From the NCBI GenBank assembly GCA_905212085.1, contig CAJMDF010000041.1, positions 1-16,299 on the forward strand: a stretch of 16,299 nt of DNA, given 5' to 3'. Under the pieces are notes generated by a model, which had not been told where the DNA came from, searched no databases, and saw only the letters and a program-made list of their open reading frames with translations. This document shows positions 7,511 to 13,575 of the stretch, piece by piece (position 1 is the first letter of the stretch; the number at the start of each line of letters is the position of its first letter). This DNA comes from an uncultured Clostridium sp. (GTDB lineage: Bacteria > Cyanobacteriota > Vampirovibrionia > Gastranaerophilales > Gastranaerophilaceae). A program made the translations under genes and the position numbers.

Positions 7511-8848
7511 TTATTCTTTTAAGAATGATTCATAGTTCCTTGCCAACAAATGAGTTCTTACTTGGTTGATTAAATCAAGTGCAACTCCGACCATGATTAT
7601 TAAAGATGTAGCTCCGATACCTTGTATAGTTTTAATATTAGTAATATAACTTGCAAGTGACGGAACTAATGCAATAATACCAAGTCCCATAGCACCGATA
7701 AATGTTGTTTTTGTTAAAATCTTATCCAGTGCTTCTGCTGTTGGTCTTCCAGGTTTAACACCAGGAATAGATGAACCGTATTTTTTTAAGTTATCCGCAA
7801 TATCTTTTGGCTGCATATTCGGCATAATTGAAGCATAGAAAAATGTTAATGCAACAATTAATAAGAAATACAAAACGTAGTATGGAATACCATCAGGACT
7901 CAATACTTGAGTCAAATGAATAACCATAGTTTTTACAGCTTCATTTTTGAAATTTGCTTGTCCTACCAAACTTAAAACAGTTGAAGGGAACAATAAAATT
8001 GCAATAGCAAAGATAATTGGCATAACTCCACCGGGGTTAAGTTTAAACGGAATAAACGAATTCATGCCGCCATATACTTTGTTCCCGACTTGTCTTTTAG
8101 GGTTAACAATAATTACTTTTCTTACAGCTTCCTGCATAATTACAATAAATACCATTGCTGCAAAGAAAATAAGTAATAAAACTGCTAATCCTAATTGCAT
8201 CATTGAATTATTGGCAACAATTTGAGCTGTCCTTGATGCGTAAATCGGGATACCTGATAAAATACCAATAAAGATGATTAACGAACCACCATTACCGATA
8301 CCTTTTTCAGTAATAAGTTCTGAAATCCACATTACAAGAACAGATCCTGCAGTTAATACAACAATAGAACTTATAAAGAACATAATTGGATTAACATTAG
8401 GTAAAACTGCTCCAGGTAAATGATGCAGGTATAACATAAAGATTAAAGACTGGAACACAGCTAATACAACAGTAAAAATACGTGTATACTGTGACAGCTT
8501 TCTTCTGCCTGCTTCCCCTTCTTCTTTCTGAAGTTTTTCTAATGAAGGAATTACTACAGAAACAAGTTGGATAATAATTGATGATGTAATATATGGTCCA
8601 ATACCTAAGGCAAATATTGAAACTTTTCCTAAAGCACCGCCTGAAAATAAATCTAAAAATCCAATGATGTTATTTCCTTGAGCAATATTTGAGAAAATTT
8701 CATTATTAATCCCAAACAAAGGCATTTGCACCCCAAATCTGAATGCTGCAATCATCAAGAATGTAAAAAGAATTTTTTCTTTTAATCCTGAAGCTTGCCA
8801 CATAGACATTAAATCATCAGTTGTCGGCATTTTCATTCCTTGTGCCAT
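7511..8848 (-). CDS. secY: Preprotein translocase subunit SecY
   Basis: This is the central pore subunit of the Sec translocon, which moves unfolded preproteins across or into the inner membrane with SecE, SecG and SecA. At 445 residues it is full length, with ten hydrophobic segments. Recognisable blocks are FRFGVQMPLFGIN after helix 1, the plug/helix 2 region FLDLFSGGALGKVSIFALGIGPYITSS, the EGEAGRRKLSQYTR cytoplasmic loop, VNPKRQVGNKVYGG in the SecA/ribosome-binding loop, and the C-terminal IGATSLIIMVGVALDLINQV. Its ATG overlaps the rplO stop by one base (TAATG), indicating translational coupling. It is the last gene of the unit. In most bacteria adk and map or infA follow; here a strong terminator follows instead. 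Confidence 0.98.
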   Translation of the reverse strand: MAQGMKMPTTDDLMSMWQASGLKEKILFTFLMIAAFRFGVQMPLFGINNEIFSNIAQGNNIIGFLDLFSGGALGKVSIFALGIGPYITSSIIIQLVSVVIPSLEKLQKEEGEAGRRKLSQYTRIFTVVLAVFQSLIFMLYLHHLPGAVLPNVNPIMFFISSIVVLTAGSVLVMWISELITEKGIGNGGSLIIFIGILSGIPIYASRTAQIVANNSMMQLGLAVLLLIFFAAMVFIVIMQEAVRKVIIVNPKRQVGNKVYGGMNSFIPFKLNPGGVMPIIFAIAILLFPSTVLSLVGQANFKNEAVKTMVIHLTQVLSPDGIPYYVLYFLLIVALTFFYASIMPNMQPKDIADNLKKYGSSIPGVKPGRPTAEALDKILTKTTFIGAMGLGIIALVPSLASYITNIKTIQGIGATSLIIMVGVALDLINQVRTHLLARNYESFLKE

Positions 8849-9294
8849 TATACTAACTCAACCTTTCCGCCTGCTTTTTCAATTTTTTCTTTAGCTGATG
8901 GTGTTACATAACAAGCTTTTACAGTAATTGCATCTTTTAATTCGCCATTACCTAAAACTCTTAGACCAACGCAAGATGGGTGAACTCTGCCAGCTTCTTT
9001 AAGAATTTCTAAAGAAACTTCTTTCATTCCATATTGAGCAATTCTACCTACGTTAATTTCAGCATAATTTAGTTGGTTAATAATTTTGAAGCCTTTTAAT
9101 TTTGGCATTTGTCTGTAACCAGGCATTTGACCACCTTCAAAACCTCTTTTAGCTGAGCTTCCTGAACGTTGTCCTTCACCGTTATGTCCGCGGCAAGATG
9201 TTTTACCTCTACCAGATGAACGGCCTCTGCCTACTCTTTTAATTTTATGTGTAGCACCTTCTGCAGGTCTTAAATCTTCTAATGTAATTGTCAT
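8848..9294 (-). CDS. rplO: 50S ribosomal protein L15
   Basis: The product has 148 residues, the normal length. The N-terminus carries the Gly/Arg-rich segment typical of L15 (KRVGRGRSSGRGKTSCRGHN), which threads into 23S rRNA, followed by FEGGQMPGYRQMPKLKGF. The C-terminal domain (about 70-148) ends KEKIEKAGGKVELV, as in other L15 proteins. A Shine-Dalgarno (AAAGGA) sits 9 bases before the ATG. The gene is co-transcribed after rpmD across an 81-bp gap that holds a hairpin, and is coupled to secY by a one-base stop/start overlap. Confidence 0.97.
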   Translation of the reverse strand: MTITLEDLRPAEGATHKIKRVGRGRSSGRGKTSCRGHNGEGQRSGSSAKRGFEGGQMPGYRQMPKLKGFKIINQLNYAEINVGRIAQYGMKEVSLEILKEAGRVHPSCVGLRVLGNGELKDAITVKACYVTPSAKEKIEKAGGKVELV

Positions 9295-9340
9295 TTTTTA
9301 ATTTCCTTTCTTATTACTCGCTTTCGCTTCCGCAATTAAG

Positions 9341-9366
9341 AAAAACAAAAGGTCATAATATGACCT
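9341..9366 (-). terminator. Terminator-like hairpin inside the operon, between rpmD and rplO
   Basis: AGGTCA (9350-9355) and TGACCT (9361-9366) form a 6-bp stem with a 5-base AT loop; two more A:T pairs are possible. On the minus strand TTTTGTTTTTCTT follows. The stem is short, so partial termination or an mRNA-stability element is more likely than full termination, since rplO and secY have no other visible promoter. Confidence 0.45.
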
Positions 9367-9375
9367 CATGTCTCC

Positions 9376-9567
9376 TTATTCTACAATCTCAACTAAGTGA
9401 GGTACTTTGTTTACCATACCTAAAATAGTTGCACTGTTGTAATGTTCTACAACTTGGTTTTGTTTTGTTAAGCCTAAACCTGCAACAACTCTGCGTTGTT
9501 TTTCAGAAGCACCGATAAGGCTTTTAACAAGTTTAATTTTTATTTGTTTTAATTCTGTTTTTGCCAT
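9376..9567 (-). CDS. rpmD: 50S ribosomal protein L30
   Basis: The product has 63 residues, matching the bacterial short form of L30. The sequence KIKLVKSLIGASEKQRRVVAGLGL covers the family signature: basic beta-strand, then a helix with an Arg-rich turn. The C-terminal ILGMVNKVPHLVEIVE is the conserved closing strand and helix. AAGGA lies 8 bases before the ATG. It sits between rpsE (58-bp gap) and rplO, the canonical spc order. From memory, L30 is missing in photosynthetic cyanobacteria and plastids, so its presence would separate this genome from them. Confidence 0.95.
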   Translation of the reverse strand: MAKTELKQIKIKLVKSLIGASEKQRRVVAGLGLTKQNQVVEHYNSATILGMVNKVPHLVEIVE

Positions 9568-9625
9568 TTTTATTATCCTTTTTAAATTTATTTTTTCTCT
9601 AAATTACTTTCAATAACCGAACTGA

Positions 9626-10264
9626 TTAGTTTAATAATTCAGCCATTGTTAAACCACGTTTTTTAGCAACTTCTGAAAATGGAGTTAGAGCTTTTAAAGC
9701 TTCTAAAGTTGCATTTGCAGCGTTAAGAGGAGCTTTAGATCCTAAAGATTTAGCCAATATATTTTCAATACCAGCAAGTTCAAGAACTAAACGAACTGCA
9801 CCACCTGCAATAATACCTGTACCTTGAGAAGCTGGTTTAAGCATTACTGCACCTGCACCTGAACGACCTGTAATAGGGTGAGGAATAGTTGTTTTGAAAA
9901 TAGGAACTGTGATAAGATTTTTTCTTCCGTCAGCAATTGCTTTTTGGATAGCGATAATAACTTCAGAAGCTTTAGCACATCCTACGCCAACTTGTCCTTT
10001 TTTGTTACCAACGATTACAATAGCTCTAAAGCTTAATTTTTTACCACCTTTAACAACTTTTGTTACACGGCTGATTTGAACAACACGTTCAATCCATTCT
10101 GATTGAGGTTTTTCTTCAGTTGTTTCAATTTTTTGTTTTTTACCGCGTCCACGTCTTGAACGGGCAGGTTTTTCTTCAGCAGCTTCTTCTGCAGGAGCTT
10201 CAGTTTTTTCTTCAACTGCAGTAACTTCTTCTACTGTCATTTCTTCTTTGTTTTCTAAATCCAT
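9626..10264 (-). CDS. rpsE: 30S ribosomal protein S5 with charged N-terminal extension
   Basis: The product has 212 residues against about 165 in Escherichia coli. The core begins near residue 55 (SEWIERVVQISRVTKVVKGG) with the double-stranded RNA-binding-like S5 N-terminal domain (KLSFRAIVIVGNKKGQVGVG), then the C-terminal domain (GRSGAGAVMLKPASQGTGII, GSKAPLNAANATLEAL). S5 lines the mRNA entry channel and affects decoding fidelity. The extra 53 residues are low complexity: Glu/Ala-rich (1-33), then a basic patch ARSRRGRGKKQK (34-45). AAAGG lies 9 bases before the ATG, and the only internal Met in the extension (residue 9) has no better site. It is the first gene of its transcript; rplR, normally next upstream, is absent. 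Confidence 0.97.
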   Translation of the reverse strand: MDLENKEEMTVEEVTAVEEKTEAPAEEAAEEKPARSRRGRGKKQKIETTEEKPQSEWIERVVQISRVTKVVKGGKKLSFRAIVIVGNKKGQVGVGCAKASEVIIAIQKAIADGRKNLITVPIFKTTIPHPITGRSGAGAVMLKPASQGTGIIAGGAVRLVLELAGIENILAKSLGSKAPLNAANATLEALKALTPFSEVAKKRGLTMAELLN

Positions 10265-10344
10265 TGATTTTTACCTTTCATGTTAATTAATAAATCTTGT
10301 ATATAAACGAATATACCAAAATAAAGCTAATTAAAGCCTATGGT

Positions 10345-10373
10345 AAAATATTCGTGAGTAACTTTTCTGACAA
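10345..10373 (-). promoter_or_regulatory. Candidate promoter of the rpsE-rpmD-rplO-secY operon
   Basis: On the minus strand TTGTCA (10368-10373) is 17 bases from TATTTT (10345-10350). It lies between the terminator of the upstream mutase gene and rpsE, and would give a leader of about 75 bases. A second option is TGGTATATT nearer the gene, which resembles an extended -10 but lacks a -35. Confidence 0.5.
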
Positions 10374-10386
10374 AAATAATAATAAC

Positions 10387-10424
10387 AAGAAAAAGATTAC
10401 AATGCAAGTGCTTTGTAATCTTTT
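10387..10424 (-). terminator. Rho-independent terminator of the phosphohexomutase gene
   Basis: AAAAGATTACAA (10391-10402) pairs perfectly over 12 bases with TTGTAATCTTTT (10413-10424), with a partly paired 10-base apex. T-rich sequence follows on the minus strand. It lies about 80 bases after the stop at 10507 and isolates the rpsE operon from upstream transcription. Confidence 0.85.
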
Positions 10425-10506
10425 GTTTAATTTCTTAAATTTTAAGTATTTTCCTGTCAGCATCTTTACTTGCTAATAATTCTTATTTAGAACAAGTATT
10501 GCTATC

Positions 10507-11955
10507 TTATTTTAAAATATTTTCTAATGTGTTAATCATACAAGATTTGAATTGTTCGCATTCTTCCTTATTTTTTGCTTCAAATCTTAATGTAAACACC
10601 GGTTCAGTATTGCTTTGTCTAATAAGTGCGAATCCACCATCAAATACGATTCGCATACCATCAAGAGTAATTATTTCTTTGATTTCAGATCCAAACATAT
10701 TCTTGTTTGACTCAACGCATTGTTTAAATTTTTCTAAAACTTCTTTTTTCCTTTCGTTTGGACAAGGAAAACGAACTTCTGGAGATGAACAGACTTCATC
10801 AAAAGATTTTAACATATCAGAGATTTTGAAATTTGGATTTACTTTTTTATGTTTAGCTATAATTTCAATAATTCTGCAGCCCGCATATATTGCATCATCA
10901 AAACCGTAATATCTATCTTTAAAGAATGTATGTCCGCTCATTTCACCTGCAAGCATTGCATTTGTTTCTTTCATTTTATCTTTAATATATCCGTGACCAG
11001 TTTTACACATAACTGCATTACCGCCAAGTTTGTTAATTTGATCATAAAGAACTTGAGAACATTTAACCTCACTTACAACAGTTGGACAAGTACCTGTTTT
11101 TTTACAATCTTCAATTAAATCCATTGCATAAATTAAAAGTAATTTATCTCCTGTTAAAAATTTTCCGTCTTGGTCTATAATTCCGATTCTGTCACTATCA
11201 CCGTCATATGCTATACCAACATCAGCTTTGTTTTCAACAACAACCTCTTTTAATGTATCCAGAGTTTTTTCAACACTAGGATTTGGATGGTGATTTGGAA
11301 AATTTCCATCAGGAGTTGAGAATAACTCTATCACATCACAACCGAGTTTTTTATATAATTCAGGCCCTACAACACCGCCAGTAGCATTTGCACTATCAAC
11401 TACAATTTTTACACCTTCACCGATTTTACCAAACCTATTTTCCATATCTTTTATATAGTCTGGAATGATATTGTAATCAGTTACTTTCCCTTTTGAAGAT
11501 GTTATATCTTCTTTATTCTCAAATTCTTTAAAAGTATAGTCTTTTACTTCTGAAATTTGAGCTTCAGTAAGTGTTCTATGGCTATAAGTCATTTTAAGTC
11601 CGTTATATTCTTTGGGATTATGACTAGCAGTAATAATTGCAGCTGCAAGTATTTCATATCCTGGAATTCCGACAACTTCAGAATAGTAACCGATAGGAGT
11701 CGGGGCTAAGCCTAAATGAATAACATTTGCACCAGTAGAAATGATCCCGTCAGTCAAGGCTTTTTCCAATGCAGGAGAATGAAGTCTTGCATCTCTTGTA
11801 ATTGTAATCCACATATCAGATTCTTTCTTACCTGATTGTTTTTTTAGCCAATTTACAAAACCTCGTCCAGTTTTGTAATACAATTCTTCTGTTATATCTT
11901 CACCATATATGCCTCTAATATCATTTTTACCAAATGCGTGTTCATATTTTTTCAT
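10507..11955 (-). CDS. Phosphoglucomutase/phosphomannomutase
   Basis: This alpha-D-phosphohexomutase of 482 residues interconverts glucose-6-P/glucose-1-P or mannose-6-P/mannose-1-P, feeding nucleotide-sugar and envelope polysaccharide synthesis. All four active-site loops are present: phosphoserine loop TASHNP (109-114, Ser111), Mg-binding DGDSDR (251-256), sugar-specificity loop GEMSGH (337-342) and phosphate-binding RQSNTEP (446-452). GEMSGH is the form found in bifunctional AlgC/ManB-type enzymes, so I do not assign one sugar. It is cytosolic. GGGGAG lies 8-12 bases before the ATG. It is transcribed alone from the divergent promoter at 11987-12014 to the terminator at 10387-10424. Confidence 0.94.
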   Translation of the reverse strand: MKKYEHAFGKNDIRGIYGEDITEELYYKTGRGFVNWLKKQSGKKESDMWITITRDARLHSPALEKALTDGIISTGANVIHLGLAPTPIGYYSEVVGIPGYEILAAAIITASHNPKEYNGLKMTYSHRTLTEAQISEVKDYTFKEFENKEDITSSKGKVTDYNIIPDYIKDMENRFGKIGEGVKIVVDSANATGGVVGPELYKKLGCDVIELFSTPDGNFPNHHPNPSVEKTLDTLKEVVVENKADVGIAYDGDSDRIGIIDQDGKFLTGDKLLLIYAMDLIEDCKKTGTCPTVVSEVKCSQVLYDQINKLGGNAVMCKTGHGYIKDKMKETNAMLAGEMSGHTFFKDRYYGFDDAIYAGCRIIEIIAKHKKVNPNFKISDMLKSFDEVCSSPEVRFPCPNERKKEVLEKFKQCVESNKNMFGSEIKEIITLDGMRIVFDGGFALIRQSNTEPVFTLRFEAKNKEECEQFKSCMINTLENILK

Positions 11956-11982
11956 ATTAAGTTCTCCCCTTATTAATTATTG

Positions 11983-11988
11983 TATAAT
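11983..11988 (+). promoter_or_regulatory. Consensus -10 positioned for a leaderless permease mRNA
   Basis: TATAAT ends 6 bases before the ATG at 11995, so transcription would begin at or next to the start codon. No Shine-Dalgarno is present and no good -35 is found at 16-18 bases. It shares bases with the -10 of the divergent gene. Confidence 0.45.
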
Positions 11989-12014
11989 TATAGCATGAAA
12001 AATTTTCTTGATAA
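11987..12014 (-). promoter_or_regulatory. Extended -10 promoter of the phosphohexomutase gene
   Basis: On the minus strand TTATCA (12009-12014), 16 bases, then TATAAT (11987-11992) preceded by TGC, the extended -10 form TGnTATAAT. It gives a leader of about 25 bases with GGGGAG. The -10 forms one half of the palindrome TATAATTATA (11983-11992). Confidence 0.6.
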
Positions 12015-12879
12015 CTTATCTAATAATCAACGCTTTGCAGGTTGGGTATTTATATTTCCGGCATTAATCGGAACTATTATTTTTATTATAATCCCTGTAA
12101 TTTGTTCATTTGGGTTAAGTTTCGCAAAATGGGATCTGCTAAATCCTATCCAATTTGTAGGATTAGATAATTACAAGGAAATTTTTTCCGAACCATTATT
12201 CTTTAAAATATTATGGAATACAATTGTATTTGCTGTTAGTACATCTGTATTAGGGGTAATAATCCCGTTGATTTTAGCATGCATACTGAACTCAAAAATA
12301 AGAGGGGCTGAATTTTATAAAACTGCATATTTTTTACCGTTTATAACTCCTATGATAGTAATTGGCGTTGTTTGGGAGTGGATATTTGACCCAAATATAG
12401 GTTTATTAAATCACATTTTACATTTACACATAAATTGGTTATATGATGCTCATTATGCCATGACAGCTTTAATTATTGTATCTGTGTGGAAATTGATCGG
12501 TTACAATATGGTAATTTTCTTATCTTCTCTTGCAGGAATATCTCAGAGTATGTTCGAGGCTGCAAAAATTGATGGCGCTAATGCTTTCCAAACGTTCAAA
12601 AACGTTACTGTACCACTATTATCACCAACTATATTTTTTGTTGTTATTATTACAGCTATATCTTCATTTCAAATATTTGACTTAATATATTTAATGACTC
12701 AGGGAGGACCTTTAGATAGTACAAATGTCTTAGTATATGCAATTTATAAAAATGCCTTTGAATATTTTAATGTAGGGAAAGCATCTGCAATTGCGTATGT
12801 TCTATTTTTATTAATTCTTGTCTTGACACTTTGTCAATGGAATTTACGTAAAAAACTTGTATACAATGAAATAGACTAA
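11995..12879 (+). CDS. Sugar ABC transporter permease, MalF/UgpA type
   Basis: The product has 294 residues with about six membrane helices. The first starts near residue 14 (FAGWVFIFPALIGTIIFIII). The EAA loop that docks the ATPase is intact: EAAKIDGANAFQTFKNVTVP (188-207). The C-terminal block TQGGPLDSTNVLVYAIYKNA (235-254) is typical of the first permease of CUT1 carbohydrate importers. It should pair with a MalG-type permease, an ATPase and a binding protein, but none is in the window, and the next gene is convergent. I chose ATG 11995 rather than the TTG 15 bases earlier, because that TTG overlaps a consensus -10. No Shine-Dalgarno is present. The stop codon directly abuts the stop of the convergent gene at 12880. 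Confidence 0.88.
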   Translation: MKNFLDNLSNNQRFAGWVFIFPALIGTIIFIIIPVICSFGLSFAKWDLLNPIQFVGLDNYKEIFSEPLFFKILWNTIVFAVSTSVLGVIIPLILACILNSKIRGAEFYKTAYFLPFITPMIVIGVVWEWIFDPNIGLLNHILHLHINWLYDAHYAMTALIIVSVWKLIGYNMVIFLSSLAGISQSMFEAAKIDGANAFQTFKNVTVPLLSPTIFFVVIITAISSFQIFDLIYLMTQGGPLDSTNVLVYAIYKNAFEYFNVGKASAIAYVLFLLILVLTLCQWNLRKKLVYNEID

Positions 12880-13245
12880 TTATTTATTAAAAACGGTTTT
12901 ATGAATGTTGCTTGTTTTGTTTGCTAAACTTTTCAAAGCTTCAAAAGTCGCTTTACCAATGGAATCATTTCCTGGATAAGAATATTCAATACGACCTATA
13001 AATTTATCTTTGTCCAAATAATTTTTATTTAAAATAGTTACATGCATGCACTCAATAGGTCGTTTATTCGCTCTTACGTTTAAAGATAAGCTATCTCCTG
13101 CAAGAATATTGACTATATTTTGAGCTTTTTTAAATATCTCTTTTTGTCCAGAATCTTTTGCATATGCTCTAGCTTTTCTTAGACAATTATTGTTTTTTAA
13201 TCCACAAAAATTTGTTCTACACGTATTTGAAATGCTGCTATTCAT
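12880..13245 (-). CDS. Small protein of unknown function
   Basis: The product has 121 residues and I do not recognise it. The N-terminus is Cys-rich (Cys at 9, 14 and 21) and contains TNFCGLKNN, resembling a short F-x-G-L-K motif that I believe recurs near the N-terminus of small Gastranaerophilales proteins. A basic helix follows (LRKARAYAKDSGQKEIFKKA), then alternating strands (DSLSLNVRANKRPIECMHVT, then FIGRIEYSY) and a final helix (KATFEALKSLANKTSN), an alpha/beta arrangement. There is no signal peptide or membrane segment. A strong Shine-Dalgarno (AGGAG, 5 bases from ATG) supports translation. It is tail to tail with the sugar permease, with no bases between the stop codons. Confidence 0.7.
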   Translation of the reverse strand: MNSSISNTCRTNFCGLKNNNCLRKARAYAKDSGQKEIFKKAQNIVNILAGDSLSLNVRANKRPIECMHVTILNKNYLDKDKFIGRIEYSYPGNDSIGKATFEALKSLANKTSNIHKTVFNK

Positions 13246-13392
13246 GATTACTCCTTGTAAAGTCTAAAATTTGAAAATATTATTTTTTGCTTAATTTTTA
13301 AAATATGTAACAATGTTGATAATTTCTTTAAAGATTTAATAAAAAATTGCCGAATTATATTGTGTAATTAATTTAATTTTGGAGTGTGTATC
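13246..13392. other. Intergenic region between divergent small genes
   Basis: This AT-rich stretch must hold the promoters of the 121-residue gene (-) and the 46-residue ORF (+). On the plus strand TTGATA at about 13315 lies roughly 16-17 bases from A/T-rich -10-like sequence, but no hexamer is convincing. I see no hairpin or repeat. Confidence 0.4.
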
Positions 13393-13533
13393 ATGTTTGA
13401 TGACTTAAAAAATGAAAAAATAGTTGTGGAAATAACAAATTTAGTTGATAAAGTAGAAAAAACACAAGAAGATATTGATGCATATTGTGAATTTATGAAA
13501 GGTGTTATTTTAAACACATCTGGACTAAACTAA
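13393..13533 (+). CDS. Small 46-residue acidic protein, unknown
   Basis: ATG at 13393 to TAA at 13531-13533. The product is 46 residues: MFDDLKNEKIVVEITNLVDK, then VEKTQEDIDAYCEFMKGVIL, then NTSGLN. It is predicted mainly helical, acidic and amphipathic with one Cys (32), and has no signal peptide. GGAG (13381-13384) lies 8 bases upstream, an optimal Shine-Dalgarno, which is the main evidence that this is a gene. It ends 42 bp before the flavoprotein gene on the same strand and could be co-transcribed with it. It matches no family I know. A helical partner-binding or regulatory role is only a guess. Confidence 0.6.
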   Translation: MFDDLKNEKIVVEITNLVDKVEKTQEDIDAYCEFMKGVILNTSGLN

Positions 13534-13569
13534 TTGCCTAATGAAAAATTTTTGGTTTAATACTATATT
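13534..13569 (+). promoter_or_regulatory. Candidate promoter for a near-leaderless flavoprotein mRNA
   Basis: Two overlapping options exist. TTGCCT (13534-13539), 16 bases, then TTTAAT (13556-13561) preceded by TGG is an extended -10 giving a leader of about 8 bases. TATATT (13564-13569) ends exactly 6 bases before the ATG at 13576, giving none. Neither leaves room for a Shine-Dalgarno, and none is seen. Confidence 0.4.
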
Positions 13570-13575
13570 TAGCAT

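Noticed and set aside
10499..11118. Two plus-strand open frames of 136 and 89 residues
   Set aside because: They are antisense to the phosphohexomutase, whose four active-site motifs are intact. They are by-products of its codon use.
11980..11994. TTG start giving a 299-residue permease
   Set aside because: TTG is a rare start and overlaps a consensus TATAAT. The ATG at 11995 begins the usual N-terminus of this family.
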